Shown piece by piece: positions 9,801 to 17,998 of a DNA stretch of 64,000 nt. The translations under genes were made by a program, and so were the position numbers. The notes below the pieces were generated by a model. It saw nothing but the letters and a program-made list of their open reading frames with translations. It did not search any database and was not told where the DNA came from. Source of the DNA: Candidatus Hydrogenedentes bacterium ADurb.Bin170 (GTDB taxonomy: Bacteria > Hydrogenedentota > Hydrogenedentia > Hydrogenedentales > CAITNO01). The stretch's first letter is position 1, and every line of letters begins with the position of its first letter. The stretch spans positions 1 to 64,000 of the forward strand of contig MWCY01000008.1 in the NCBI GenBank assembly GCA_002070275.1. Direction: 5' to 3'.

Positions 9801-10328
9801 CGGAAAAGCAAGTACAGCAATATCCCGGTAGAAATCGCATACACTTTCCGGCTGCGGAAGAGAAGCCTTGAAATGCATAGGTCCGGTCACCCGTATTTCT
9901 GAAAAAACAAGTTTCTTCATCGATTTTTCAGCCGTGATCCAGGGACCTCCGCTTCCGGTCCAACCCGGGGCACTGTTGATAACCATCTGTAACCCCAGCC
10001 GGTTCGCCTCCTGCAGAGCAAAGGCGAAATGCGCCCGCCATTCATCGCTGAAAAAAGAAACAGGGCCCGGCGGAACGCTAAGCGCCACTTCCATCACAAT
10101 GGCTCCGCCGATCCCGGACTGTTCCATGGCCTCAAGATCGGCGGTAATACCCTCACGACTGATGTTGCCATTCTTCCACATCCAGTAAACCCAGGGGCGC
10201 GCCTCCGAGGTCAGCTTCAGAAGATCGGTGGGATCAGCAGCAAAGGTACTGCCTGACAAGAAAATGAAAATCAGCAAGCACCACAAAGAGGCACAGATAG
10301 AAAAGCGAGCCCGTAAATTAATTCCCAT
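6858..10328 (-). CDS. secreted alpha-L-rhamnosidase-like glycoside hydrolase (GH106 type)
   Basis: This is a 1156-aa exported enzyme. The signal peptide spans about residues 1-30. The mature N-terminus carries features typical of GH106: RPWVYWMWKNGN, SGIGGAIVMEV and APGWTGSGGPWI. A central region with LSLGPHGLHYERTQHWW is also characteristic. The C-terminal part has GH2-like jelly-roll sequences (SVKLNGRDLGICWKKPYR, EIEVVNLWVNRMIGD). GH106 enzymes remove alpha-L-rhamnose from rhamnogalacturonan and other plant or microbial glycans. I chose the ATG at 10328 because GGGAGAG precedes it and the longer reading would put about 31 odd residues before the signal peptide. Together with PelA it suggests pectin use. 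Confidence 0.83.
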   Translation of the reverse strand: MGINLRARFSICASLWCLLIFIFLSGSTFAADPTDLLKLTSEARPWVYWMWKNGNISREGITADLEAMEQSGIGGAIVMEVALSVPPGPVSFFSDEWRAHFAFALQEANRLGLQMVINSAPGWTGSGGPWITAEKSMKKLVFSEIRVTGPMHFKASLPQPESVCDFYRDIAVLAFPEPQPGAHIEALEEKSLYTRAPFSSMPGVRPYFDPVADYPSADPSQCVPPKSVRNISDDMSSDGTLVWDVPEGNWIVLRAGYTSTGQTNRPSPLPGLECDKLNPVALEEHFNAYISKLLQDSGDLAGKTLAGIHFDSWEVGGQNWTDNFQDEFEKRRGYDILPWLPVVSGRILDSGTSSERFLWDLRQTVSEMIVEYHGLQMQRLAHDSGLKLSIEAYDMTPCGNMNLSAAADVPMCEFWSDTFDTRYSVREAASAAHIYGKPIVAAEAFTSVDKWLLHPGAIKTNGDWAFSEGVNRLVIHRYIHQPFMQIRPGLSLGPHGLHYERTQHWWKMAQPWHEYLARCQNALRHPAEADLLYLSLEGAPNVFQGPEPAPRGYKYDACTADALLRRVRCEDGFLVSDGDARYRMLILPDSEIMSLPLLEKIVQLVQDGATVVGLPPIRTPGLSGLPEQDEKLRELAADLWHGERCPAERQKLRVGKGNIFRGGALHPGSQLREEKNPLLDAHWIWCSDEDPLAALPGRCFFMKECSITEEGAPADATLSVTADNAFRLWINGAYAGEGTNFTVIRSFDVCALLYPGKNLIAFEVDNAGEEANPAGLIAALHIRSRSGKEEVLCTDSSWYSSREAVSGWQEKPAVPAEWKPVQVLGQMGIPPWGMIKPVGKRSGLYPPSAALEALLCDLGIPPDFEAPAALRFIHKRTAEGALYFVSNGSASALDAEAVFRSAGGLPILLHPEDGSVRALPEYARLEDGRMKIPLHFEAGESYFVLFSPEMPKSSIPASQKNFVAYEKRAEIPGPWQVSFDPALGGPKEPVLFSELTDWSLHTSPEIRYYSGPAIYARDFEIGEKLAELPGLQIDLGTVNVAASVKLNGRDLGICWKKPYRLPPGAALHAGTNHLEIEVVNLWVNRMIGDERLPADSDRKPDGTLKFWPQWLLDGKSSPSGRISFATWRHWHADDPLQPSGLLGPVTLLAPNSRVED

Positions 10329-10362
10329 GACATGGCTCTCCCGTTTCAGGATTGATGACAAG

Positions 10363-10392
10363 ATAATAAGTAACACACGGAGAACAATACAA
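10363..10392 (-). promoter_or_regulatory. candidate promoter for the GH106-like gene
   Basis: On the minus strand TTGTAT (10387-10392) and TATTAT (10363-10368) are 18 bases apart. They lie about 35 bases upstream of the rhamnosidase start. Confidence 0.4.
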
Positions 10393-10433
10393 GGACTTGT
10401 GGCGGTCGGCGTTAAAATCATAGGGCTCCATCT

Positions 10434-10463
10434 TTGGTATTCTTTTCCTTTACAAGGTACAAT
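10434..10463 (+). promoter_or_regulatory. candidate promoter for the small membrane protein/methyltransferase pair
   Basis: TTGGTA (10434-10439) and TACAAT (10458-10463) are separated by 18 bases. They lie about 50 bases before the ATG at 10516 and are divergent from the rhamnosidase promoter. Confidence 0.4.
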
Positions 10464-10515
10464 AGATCACCTTTGTGTTCTTTTCCAACCTCCAAATCAG
10501 AAAAAGAGATGTTTT

Positions 10516-10743
10516 ATGAATGTCCGGTTCCTTTTTCTTTCAGTGCTATTTGCTTCCCTTTTCATTTATCAGCAACAGGCACACGCCTATCTGGACCCCT
10601 CTTCCGGATCGGTACTGATCCAGATTATTCTGGGCGGTGTTGCCGGTTTTTTTGTGCTGCTGAAGATTTACTGGCGGCGCATCCGGCGTGCGCTGGGACT
10701 GTACAAAGAAGACAGCCATCCTGAGAACGTGTCCGATGAATGA
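10516..10743 (+). CDS. small membrane protein with YLDPSSGS motif
   Basis: This 75-aa protein has a signal peptide or first membrane helix (about residues 1-24), then AYLDPSSGSVLIQ. A second helix follows (about 33-50, rich in Ile, Gly, Val and Phe), then a basic, short cytoplasmic tail (KIYWRRIRRALGLYK). I recall similar YLDPGTGS-type small proteins next to surface-polysaccharide and methyltransferase genes in many bacteria, but I know of no assigned function. The ATG at 10516 gives the signal peptide; an AAAGAGATG stretch precedes it. It overlaps the following gene by 8 bases, which argues for coupled translation and a shared task. Confidence 0.75.
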   Translation: MNVRFLFLSVLFASLFIYQQQAHAYLDPSSGSVLIQIILGGVAGFFVLLKIYWRRIRRALGLYKEDSHPENVSDE

Positions 10744-12148
10744 GGGATTATTTCATCAGGAGCCCGGCTCTTTCCGTGACCGAAACAATCAGGTTTATAT
10801 GGTTGACGGCCGCATTGTGCGGGGCATCTCATCCACGGCACGTGCGCATTGGGAAGCACTGAAAGAGAGTTCCTTCTACAAAAAACACAGTGCTGCCGGT
10901 CGTATTGTAGCCACCCGCGAGATTGCGCCGGACAACCTGCCTTCGCCTTTTACTGAAGAGCAGCTCTGGGACTGCTACCTCGAACATGACCGCCTTCCTT
11001 TCATCAGCTACGTTTATGAGTGGTGCTTCGGCATGCTGAAAGATGCGGCGCTCCTGCATCTTGACCTGATGGAAGGAGCACTTCGTGAAGGTCTTATTCT
11101 GAAAGATGCATCGGTTTTCAACATTCAGTTTTCCGGTGCCCGGGAAGTATTTATCGATCTTCCTTCTTTTGAGCGGTATGAGGCCGGAATGCCCTGGGTG
11201 GGCTTCCGCCAGTTCTGCCAGCATTTCCTGTATCCTCTTATGCTGCAAAGTTACAAAGACATTTCTTTTAAAAACTGGTTTAAAGGAAATGTGGACGGCA
11301 TTACCCCAAAAGAATGCAATAACATTCTTTCGTTTCGCGATAAATTCCGTAAAGGCGTTTTTTCTCTCGTATATCTCCAGTCAAAGCTGGTTGATTCCAT
11401 GGGAAATGCAAAGCGCTCCATTGTTTCTGAAGCACAGGACAGCGATTTCGGCAAAGAAATTATTCTTGCCAATGTTAAAAAATTGCGCAAAATTATTTGC
11501 GGGCTGGAGTGGAAGCCTGCCCGATCTGAATGGTCGGATTACACGAAAACACACAGTTACGACGACACCTGTTTTGAGCAGAAATGCCGCTTTGTAAGCG
11601 AAGCCGTTGCAGAGAAGCCCCTGAAGCTGGCGTGGGACATAGGCTGCAATACCGGGCATTTTTCCCGGATACTGGCGAAAAACAGTGCATATGTTGTAGC
11701 TCTGGATATTGATGAGCTGTCCGTCCAGCGGCTGTACGAGTCGCTTCGTCAGGAAGGGACAGACAATATTCTTCCTCTGGTATTTGACCTGACCAATCCC
11801 TCTCCTCCGCTTGGCTGGCGTTGCCGGGAACGGCATGCTTTAGAGCAACGGGGTGCGCCGGAGCTGGTCCTGTGTCTTGCACTGGTACATCATCTGGTGA
11901 TCACAGGCAATGTTCCGCTGCGGGAGGTTATCGAGTGGCTCGCTTCTTTCCGCTGCGCCATTGTTATCGAAATGCTGACAAAAGAAGATGATATGGTCAG
12001 AAAGCTTCTTCTGAACCGGGTGGATCAATATCCGGAATTTACCATTGACGGTTTTGAAAGCCTTGCCGCTCCCTATTTCACCGTGAAGAAAAAAGAAGAG
12101 GTCATGGCAGGAAAACGTTTCCTTTATCATTTACTCCCACGGGAATAA
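10736..12148 (+). CDS. kinase-like domain fused to SAM-dependent methyltransferase
   Basis: This is a 470-aa cytoplasmic protein. The C-terminal half is a class I methyltransferase, with motif I WDIGCNTGHFS (about residues 300-310) and the acidic ALDID at 322-326. The N-terminal half has a stretch resembling the catalytic core of APH/protein-kinase-like folds: LILKDASVFNI (Asp124, Asn129) followed by VFIDLPSFE (Asp141), in the order expected for the catalytic loop and the metal-binding Asp. The kinase reading is my inference. The overall protein resembles methyltransferases related to nodulation protein NoeA. The ATG at 10736 overlaps the end of the small membrane protein gene. A role in surface-glycan or lipid modification is suggested by context only. 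Confidence 0.75.
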   Translation: MNEGLFHQEPGSFRDRNNQVYMVDGRIVRGISSTARAHWEALKESSFYKKHSAAGRIVATREIAPDNLPSPFTEEQLWDCYLEHDRLPFISYVYEWCFGMLKDAALLHLDLMEGALREGLILKDASVFNIQFSGAREVFIDLPSFERYEAGMPWVGFRQFCQHFLYPLMLQSYKDISFKNWFKGNVDGITPKECNNILSFRDKFRKGVFSLVYLQSKLVDSMGNAKRSIVSEAQDSDFGKEIILANVKKLRKIICGLEWKPARSEWSDYTKTHSYDDTCFEQKCRFVSEAVAEKPLKLAWDIGCNTGHFSRILAKNSAYVVALDIDELSVQRLYESLRQEGTDNILPLVFDLTNPSPPLGWRCRERHALEQRGAPELVLCLALVHHLVITGNVPLREVIEWLASFRCAIVIEMLTKEDDMVRKLLLNRVDQYPEFTIDGFESLAAPYFTVKKKEEVMAGKRFLYHLLPRE

Positions 12149-12174
12149 GCGTCTGCATAACAGACATTCGTTTT

Positions 12175-12210
12175 AATGGCACCGCCTTCAGGCAGTGCCA
12201 TTTCTTTTTC
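12175..12210 (+). terminator. intrinsic terminator after the methyltransferase gene
   Basis: AATGGCAC pairs with GTGCCATT, with an inner GCC/GGC pairing around a TTCA loop. A T-rich tract (TTTCTTTTTCT) follows. Confidence 0.8.
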
Positions 12211-12372
12211 TAATGTATGCAGCCGTTTCGCCGATTTTACCTTCCGTTATCTCTTTTCTGTTTTTGTGTCTCTTTCTGTTAAATTTCTTTTGAGACGTTT
12301 TTTTCTGTAGAATGTAGAAATCGCTTATACAGAAACAATACCGGACACCAACAAAGTACAGGAACAGAACCT

Positions 12373-14163
12373 ATGAAATCCTGCCGAGCTTTTCGTACCC
12401 TTTCCGCAGTTTTCGCCTTCATCGTCTTGTGCGTTTTTTCTGCCGCGGGCAATACGCTCACAGATCAGTCGCTGGCACGCCTTGCGGCAAAACCGCCTGT
12501 GTGCGATGACGTGGTGGACTTTGTCGTCTGTGCCGACCCGCAGCCGGGAGGATTATTAGGCACACCGCAAGTTTTTCTTGATATGCTGGATGAATGGAAT
12601 GTACTGCAGCCTGACCTTGTCATGTGTGTGGGCGATATGATCATGGGCGGTCCGGCGGATGTCGTCGGTTCCATGTGGGATGAATTTCTGGGCAATGTGG
12701 GTAAGCTTCAGGTGCCTTTTTTTCCGACAGCCGGGAACCATGATGTCAATCCGGAGCCTGCTGTCATGAGCACTTATGAAGAACGGGTATCCCCTTTTTA
12801 CTATTCGGTCGTACGGGGCAACAGTGAATTTATTGTGCTCAATACGGAGGAGCCGGGAAATCCTGACGGCTTTTCTCCGTCTCAGCGGAAGTGGCTTGAA
12901 AAAACGCTTGCCGCCAGCAAAGCCAGACACATCTTCATTTTTCTGCATGTCCCGCTGTTTCGCGGCAACTGGGCGCGGGACTGGCAGCATATGGAAGATC
13001 TTTTTGTCCAATACCCGGTCCGTGTTGTTTTTGCGGGACATGAGCACCTCTATCGTGACTGGGGCACGCATAAAGGAATCCGTTATGTAGTCGCCGGCAG
13101 TGCAGGCGGCGGTTTCCGCACGCCGGAGGAAGAAGGCGGTATGTTCTGCTATCTCTGGGTGAAAGTCCGGGGAGAAGAAGTATCCTGGTCTGTGGTCCGC
13201 CCCGGTGCTGTGCTTCCTTCCGATGTTGTGACTGAAACCAACGTGCAGAAACTGCATGCGCTGCAGAAAATTCTTGACATTGAAGAAATTGCTGTACACT
13301 GGAACAGCACACTGGATCAGAAAATCGAAGTACGCCTGCACAATCCCTTTTCCGAAGAAATCAGCAGTACTTTCCTGTGGGAAATACCGGAAGGCTGGAC
13401 GGTAACCCCTGCCTCCCATACCTTTAAAGTCGCCCCGGGAACCACCGAAGTGCAGCAGTGCCATGTGAAAACAGATGGCGCCTTCCGTTTTCCCAGTCCT
13501 GTACTGCAGGGAAAAGTGGAAGCGGAAGAACTCGTGAGGACGCTGGAATTAAGCCCATCACTGGATGTAAAACCGCAGGCTTCAGCGCCGCAGGCTCCGG
13601 GAAAGGTTGTTTTGGATGGTGACCTTTCTGAATGGTCGGGGGCTGTTCCCCTTCCCATGCTATACGGAAGCAGTTATGACCCGGCAGAGACGGAAGATCT
13701 GCAGGCACAGGCGCGGCTCATGTGGGATGAAAACAATTTGTATATCGCTGTGGAAGTGGAAGACAACGAATTTCATCAGCCTCACTACGGTGATGTTGTG
13801 TGGATGGCCGATAGCGTTGAGCTGTGGGTGGAAGATTCAAACTGGAGCTTCAGCCTCACTGAAAGCGGGCCTCAGGTGTTTCTGGACGAACGCCCGGACA
13901 AGCATCTGGATGCGGTCATCGACGGCGTACCGCTGGCTGTAAAACGGGACGGAAGGCGTACCGTTTATGAAGCGGCCTACCCCGCAGAGGAGCTGCCTCA
14001 GATCGCCTGCCGTGCCGGAAGTGTCATCCGTTTTTCCATTCTGGTCAACGATCTGGATCCTTCGGGTCCACTGACAAAACGGCATTATGCGGAACTGACG
14101 CCGGGTGCCGGGGCTCACTTTGACTGTGCCAAATATTTTATAACGCTGGAAGCAGCCCGCTGA
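12373..14163 (+). CDS. exported calcineurin-like metallophosphoesterase with CBM9-like C-terminus
   Basis: This is a 596-aa exported protein with a signal peptide at about residues 1-26. Metallophosphoesterase motifs occur in order: DPQ (Asp55, Gln57), GDM (87-89), GNHD (121-124), LHVP (near 195) and GHEH (near 225). These coordinate a two-metal centre that hydrolyses phosphate esters. A beta-sandwich linker follows. From about residue 412 there is a module starting VLDGDLSEWSG, with DENNLYIAVEVEDNEF and DSVELWVED, typical of CBM9/DOMON-like sugar-binding domains. The combination suggests a cell-surface phosphoesterase tethered to polysaccharide. AGGAAC precedes the ATG. It stands alone and converges on the SIMPL-domain gene. 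Confidence 0.82.
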   Translation: MKSCRAFRTLSAVFAFIVLCVFSAAGNTLTDQSLARLAAKPPVCDDVVDFVVCADPQPGGLLGTPQVFLDMLDEWNVLQPDLVMCVGDMIMGGPADVVGSMWDEFLGNVGKLQVPFFPTAGNHDVNPEPAVMSTYEERVSPFYYSVVRGNSEFIVLNTEEPGNPDGFSPSQRKWLEKTLAASKARHIFIFLHVPLFRGNWARDWQHMEDLFVQYPVRVVFAGHEHLYRDWGTHKGIRYVVAGSAGGGFRTPEEEGGMFCYLWVKVRGEEVSWSVVRPGAVLPSDVVTETNVQKLHALQKILDIEEIAVHWNSTLDQKIEVRLHNPFSEEISSTFLWEIPEGWTVTPASHTFKVAPGTTEVQQCHVKTDGAFRFPSPVLQGKVEAEELVRTLELSPSLDVKPQASAPQAPGKVVLDGDLSEWSGAVPLPMLYGSSYDPAETEDLQAQARLMWDENNLYIAVEVEDNEFHQPHYGDVVWMADSVELWVEDSNWSFSLTESGPQVFLDERPDKHLDAVIDGVPLAVKRDGRRTVYEAAYPAEELPQIACRAGSVIRFSILVNDLDPSGPLTKRHYAELTPGAGAHFDCAKYFITLEAAR

Positions 14164-14183
14164 TCCTGTTGTTCGGAAGCACG

Positions 14184-14861
14184 TCACTGGGTGGTCATCA
14201 TATAGGTGACCTGCACCTTTGCGGTACATCCGATCTGCGCGCTTTCTCCATATTGCTTTTGAGGCTGCTGCTCCCACACAACCTCCTTAATCTCCACTTT
14301 TTCAATGGCATAAATGGTGCTTTTCAAGGCCTCTGAAACTGCTTCTGCGTGGGGAAAGGCGTTTTCAGTTGCCCGTGCCACCACTTCGGCTTCTATGGCT
14401 TCTTTCTGCATGGTGAAGAAGAAAGGATCCTCGAGCGAAGCCTGCATCTCTGAGGCAAGGAGTGATAGCCTGTCGGAAAGTGCCGCAAAAAGAGCGGCGC
14501 CGGAGGGCGTGTTGAAGGAGCTCATGCTGAACTGAACCAGAATACCCGATGAAACCATACAGCTGGATACCGGCAGAACCGGGGTCATACGGATGTCAGT
14601 AGGCTGCAGCTCGGCATCCCGGATCTGAGCCAGGGCGGCATGGCGGTATGCATCACACTGGGCGACCGCTTCACTCAAGCTTTCTCCACCGAATTCCCGG
14701 TTGAAAAGAAATTCCACATGGGTCGGCAACGTCAGTTTTGTCGCTGTACCGCAATTTATAATGACCGGAGAATCCAGTGCATGCGCCTGAACAGAAGCAG
14801 TCAGGAAAACAGCAACGAAGCTGCAACGCAGCAGAAAATCAGGCAAAGAGCGCATATGCAT
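14184..14861 (-). CDS. exported SIMPL (DUF541)-like protein
   Basis: This 225-aa protein has a signal peptide at about residues 1-28. The mature part shows the SIMPL/DUF541 pattern: a start resembling a beta-strand plus GTATKLTLPTHVEFLF, a helix with repeated AVAQCDAYRHAALAQI, then LQPTDIRMTPVLP. It closes with a predicted strand, AKVQVTYMM. SIMPL proteins are periplasmic or outer-membrane associated and have no well-defined biochemical role. GGGAGA lies 10 bases before the first ATG; a second ATG two codons later is also possible. It is the third gene of a leftward operon behind the lipoprotein and PIG-L genes. Confidence 0.6.
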   Translation of the reverse strand: MHMRSLPDFLLRCSFVAVFLTASVQAHALDSPVIINCGTATKLTLPTHVEFLFNREFGGESLSEAVAQCDAYRHAALAQIRDAELQPTDIRMTPVLPVSSCMVSSGILVQFSMSSFNTPSGAALFAALSDRLSLLASEMQASLEDPFFFTMQKEAIEAEVVARATENAFPHAEAVSEALKSTIYAIEKVEIKEVVWEQQPQKQYGESAQIGCTAKVQVTYMMTTQ

Positions 14862-14876
14862 AAAATCTTTGTCTCC

Positions 14877-15698
14877 CTACATCTTCAGCATCGGAGCAAA
14901 AATATCTTGGAGTCTTTGCTTGTCCGGCTGATTTCCGTATTCACAGACCTGAAACATTTCAGCAAAACGGCAGGATGCTTTACCGGCAGGGGTCCACTCA
15001 GCCAGTGCATCGCCGTGCAGCTTTACCGGCAGTTCCAGTTCGGGTGAAAAGAACTGTTTCAACCAGAAGAGGCGTTCCGCAGGATCCGCATCAGCGGGGG
15101 GCACCTCTCCGGCCTTCCCTTCCAGCCAGGGCAGCCATTCATAAAACTGTGAATCCATAGCGTCCAGCAATTGCCATTTCCGCGGCATCAGGGTATCCAC
15201 AGGCAGCGCAACGTCCGCGCGAAAGGGCACCGGGTAGGTAAAGGGATCAAAGAGATAAAGAAAAAGCGGATTCTTCTGAAGCGCAGGGACATCCGGGCAG
15301 AACTGAGGAACCGTCACCATAAAGGCAGCATCCTGTACCGCCTGCGCCGCATATCTGTGATCCGGATGATAATCATTGGGACGATGGGTAAACACAATAT
15401 CCGCCCGGCATCGGCGGATAATACGCACAATCTCTTTGCGCAGTTCCAGTGTAGGCATCAGCTCGCCGTCATGATGATCCAGCACCAGCGATTCATAACC
15501 ACCGATTTCTGCTGCCCGCGCAGATTCAGCCAGACGACGCGCTGCCAGCATGCCCCCACCCAGAGCGTAATGTCCGATATCACCATTGGTAAGAGAAACA
15601 GCGAGCACCCGGTGTCCTGCTTCAGCAAAGCGAATCATGGTCGCACCTGCGAAGACTTCAGGGTCATCGGGATGGGCGCCGAAACACACCAGATTCAT
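14877..15698 (-). CDS. PIG-L/LmbE family deacetylase
   Basis: This 273-aa protein has the zinc-binding AHPDDPE motif at residues 8-14 and HPDH at 111-114, the defining residues of PIG-L/LmbE N-acetylglucosamine deacetylases. There is no signal peptide, so it acts in the cytoplasm. Relatives remove acetyl groups from GlcNAc-containing glycolipids, mycothiol or bacillithiol precursors, or antibiotics. The substrate here is not evident. The ATG lies just upstream of the lipoprotein gene's TAA (start 15698, stop ending at 15700), so translation is likely coupled. Confidence 0.88.
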   Translation of the reverse strand: MNLVCFGAHPDDPEVFAGATMIRFAEAGHRVLAVSLTNGDIGHYALGGGMLAARRLAESARAAEIGGYESLVLDHHDGELMPTLELRKEIVRIIRRCRADIVFTHRPNDYHPDHRYAAQAVQDAAFMVTVPQFCPDVPALQKNPLFLYLFDPFTYPVPFRADVALPVDTLMPRKWQLLDAMDSQFYEWLPWLEGKAGEVPPADADPAERLFWLKQFFSPELELPVKLHGDALAEWTPAGKASCRFAEMFQVCEYGNQPDKQRLQDIFAPMLKM

Positions 15699-15699
15699 A

Positions 15700-16368
15700 T
15701 TACTGCACCGCCCGTTTGAAGTTGATGCGGACGGGGTTGCTCATGATGGCGACCTGCTCAGCAGAGGTGGCTGTTTTCGGGTCAAGCAGATCTTCCGCCG
15801 TGCCTGTTTCCATGAGCCACGCATCGGCCCGGGCATGTACAAGCATGGTTTCCGGAACAGATTCCAGCCCCGCCATGACATCTACGGTGAACGTGCGAGG
15901 ACGCGGTTTTCCATCGGCGCCCACGGGTTCCTGACGCGCATCCCTACCCATAATCCAGGCGCTGCTCTCTTCGGTTATTCGTTCATCGTCACGATAGGCA
16001 TGGATACGGACGACAACAGGCCTCTCAACGAAGGGTCGTTGGGAAAACAGGCTGAAACTGATAGGAAGTGTCTCAGGGAAAGGCTCTTCCACAGTGATTG
16101 TTGCCATGGATAGAGAACCGCGGAGTGTTTCCACATAATCAGCGCTCACGGTCGAGGAGGCAGCGCCCCGTGCCAATTCCGCCCGAATCGTCAGACCGCT
16201 GTCCACATCGCCCAGATCAATCGGTGGCTTGGAGGGCATGGTTGTGCTCTGAACAGCGGTGCCCGCCGCTACCGGTGCTGCCGCCCGCGAAGGGTCTTTT
16301 TCAGAGTCACGTCCGCAGCCCGCAAACATCAGAACAAAGGCTGTTGCAAAAACCAGAAACTTTCTCAT
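15700..16368 (-). CDS. putative lipoprotein of unknown function
   Basis: This 222-aa protein begins with a lipoprotein signal and lipobox MFAGC (Cys near residue 18), then an Ala/Pro/Ser-rich spacer. The remainder looks like beta-sandwich, with RPVVVRIHAYRDDERITEES and regularly spaced hydrophobic strands. I recognise no family. The ATG at 16368 gives the proper signal; an upstream in-frame start would add 11 residues without one. It is the first gene of the operon with the PIG-L deacetylase and SIMPL genes. Confidence 0.65.
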   Translation of the reverse strand: MRKFLVFATAFVLMFAGCGRDSEKDPSRAAAPVAAGTAVQSTTMPSKPPIDLGDVDSGLTIRAELARGAASSTVSADYVETLRGSLSMATITVEEPFPETLPISFSLFSQRPFVERPVVVRIHAYRDDERITEESSAWIMGRDARQEPVGADGKPRPRTFTVDVMAGLESVPETMLVHARADAWLMETGTAEDLLDPKTATSAEQVAIMSNPVRINFKRAVQ

Positions 16369-16482
16369 AAACTTACTCCAGGTACAAAGGGTTTCAGACA
16401 ATTCATTTTATCACGGCACAGTCAATAAAATGAAGATACTGCAAAATGGTCCTTTGGGGACTGTGCGCAAAGAGAAAAATAT

Positions 16483-17997
16483 ATGGCTCTATCCCGTCAC
16501 ATCTTCTGCGTTGCCCTTCTTTTCACCCTGCCTTTTTTTCTCATGACAGCCGCAGCGGCTTCCGATCAACCTCAATGGGGACAGCGCTTCAGCCGCAATA
16601 TGGTTTCGGAAGAAGCAGGACTTCCTGCGTCCTTTGATCCCCAAACAGGCCACAATGTGCTGTGGACAGCCCCTCTGGGAGGCGGTTGTTACAGCAGCGC
16701 TATTGTTGCGGAAGGCTGCGTCTTCATAGGGTGCAACAACAGTGACCCGAAAGACCCGCATCAACAAGGAGATCGCGGAACGCTCTACTGTTTGAATGAA
16801 AAAGACGGATCGCTCAAGTGGCAGCTGCTGGTGCCCCGCATCGGGGGTGACGACTTTCTCGACTGGCCCGGCATCGGCATATGTTCGCCGCCCACCGTTG
16901 AAAACGGAAGAGTCTACACCATGACCAACCGGACGGAAGTTGTGTGTCTTGATCTTGCTGGCATGACAGACGGCAATGGCGGTGTATTTCAGGAAGAAGG
17001 GCGACATATGACTCCAGCCGGCTCTCCTGCTGTTGAACCGGGTGCTGCTGATGCGGATATTCTCTGGCTTTATGACCTGCGCAATGAACTGGGCGTATAT
17101 CCGCATGACTCTCCGCATACATCCATTCTGATTGACGGTGACTTCCTTTATCTGAACACCTGCAACGGAACAACCAATACCCATCGCGAAATCGGAAACC
17201 CGGAAGCACCCGCATTCATCGTACTCAACAAACATACGGGCAGACTGGTTGCGCAGGAACGGGAGGGAATGAGCCGTCGCATGTTTCATTCCACCTGGGC
17301 TCCGCCTTCTCTCGGAGAAGTTCAGGGCAAACGGCTGATTTTCTTCGGTGGCCCGGACGGTATCTGCTATGCCTTTTATGCCCTCAAACAACAGGTTTAT
17401 GAGACTGTACAAGACCTGGAATTATGCTGGCGCTTCGACTGTGATCCGACCGCTCCGAAAGAAAATGTGTTTGATTATTTAAACAACAATAAGGAAGGCC
17501 CGAGTCTTATCATGAGTATGCCGGTCTTCATGAATGGCCGGATTCATGTCACAGCAGGCGGGGATATCTGGTGGGGCAAGCGGCAGTCCTGGCTTAAATG
17601 CGTCGACCCGGCAGGGACAGGCGATGTAACGGCAGCCAAAGAAATCTGGTCATATGAAATTCCCTATCAGTGCAGCAGCACTCCGGCAGTGACCGCCGAT
17701 CTTGTTTTTGTGGGTGATGATGGCGGGCAGCTTCATTGTGTGGATGCAAAAACAGGCGGAGCCTGCTGGGTTCACAAGTTCGGACGGAAGATCTGGGGCT
17801 CTGCGCTTGTGGCAGACGGGAAAGTATTTGCTGCGGGACGCAACGGCACTCTTGCTGTTTTTGAAAATTCCAGAGAGAAAAAACTGCTTTGGGAAACACG
17901 CTTTCCCGAAGAAATCAACGGAACGCCTACGGCGGCAAACGGAGTCCTTTATGTGGCAACTTTAAGCCGCTTATACGCCTTGAAGGCGATGGACTGA
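16483..17997 (+). CDS. secreted PQQ-type beta-propeller repeat protein
   Basis: This 504-aa protein has a signal peptide at about residues 1-26. Propeller blades follow with typical PQQ/YrdA-like pieces: GTLYCLNEKDGSLKWQ, GGQLHCVDAKTGGACWVHKF, and VADGKVFAAGRNGTLAVF near the end. Such proteins bind or scaffold rather than use PQQ unless the dehydrogenase residues are present; I do not see the calcium and PQQ ligands of alcohol dehydrogenases. Its role at the cell surface is unknown. It ends one base before the convergent beta-CASP gene. Confidence 0.8.
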   Translation: MALSRHIFCVALLFTLPFFLMTAAAASDQPQWGQRFSRNMVSEEAGLPASFDPQTGHNVLWTAPLGGGCYSSAIVAEGCVFIGCNNSDPKDPHQQGDRGTLYCLNEKDGSLKWQLLVPRIGGDDFLDWPGIGICSPPTVENGRVYTMTNRTEVVCLDLAGMTDGNGGVFQEEGRHMTPAGSPAVEPGAADADILWLYDLRNELGVYPHDSPHTSILIDGDFLYLNTCNGTTNTHREIGNPEAPAFIVLNKHTGRLVAQEREGMSRRMFHSTWAPPSLGEVQGKRLIFFGGPDGICYAFYALKQQVYETVQDLELCWRFDCDPTAPKENVFDYLNNNKEGPSLIMSMPVFMNGRIHVTAGGDIWWGKRQSWLKCVDPAGTGDVTAAKEIWSYEIPYQCSSTPAVTADLVFVGDDGGQLHCVDAKTGGACWVHKFGRKIWGSALVADGKVFAAGRNGTLAVFENSREKKLLWETRFPEEINGTPTAANGVLYVATLSRLYALKAMD

Positions 17998-17998
17998 C

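Noticed and set aside
10228-10515. N-terminal extension of the small membrane protein
   Set aside because: It runs antisense into the rhamnosidase, and the signal peptide starts at 10516.
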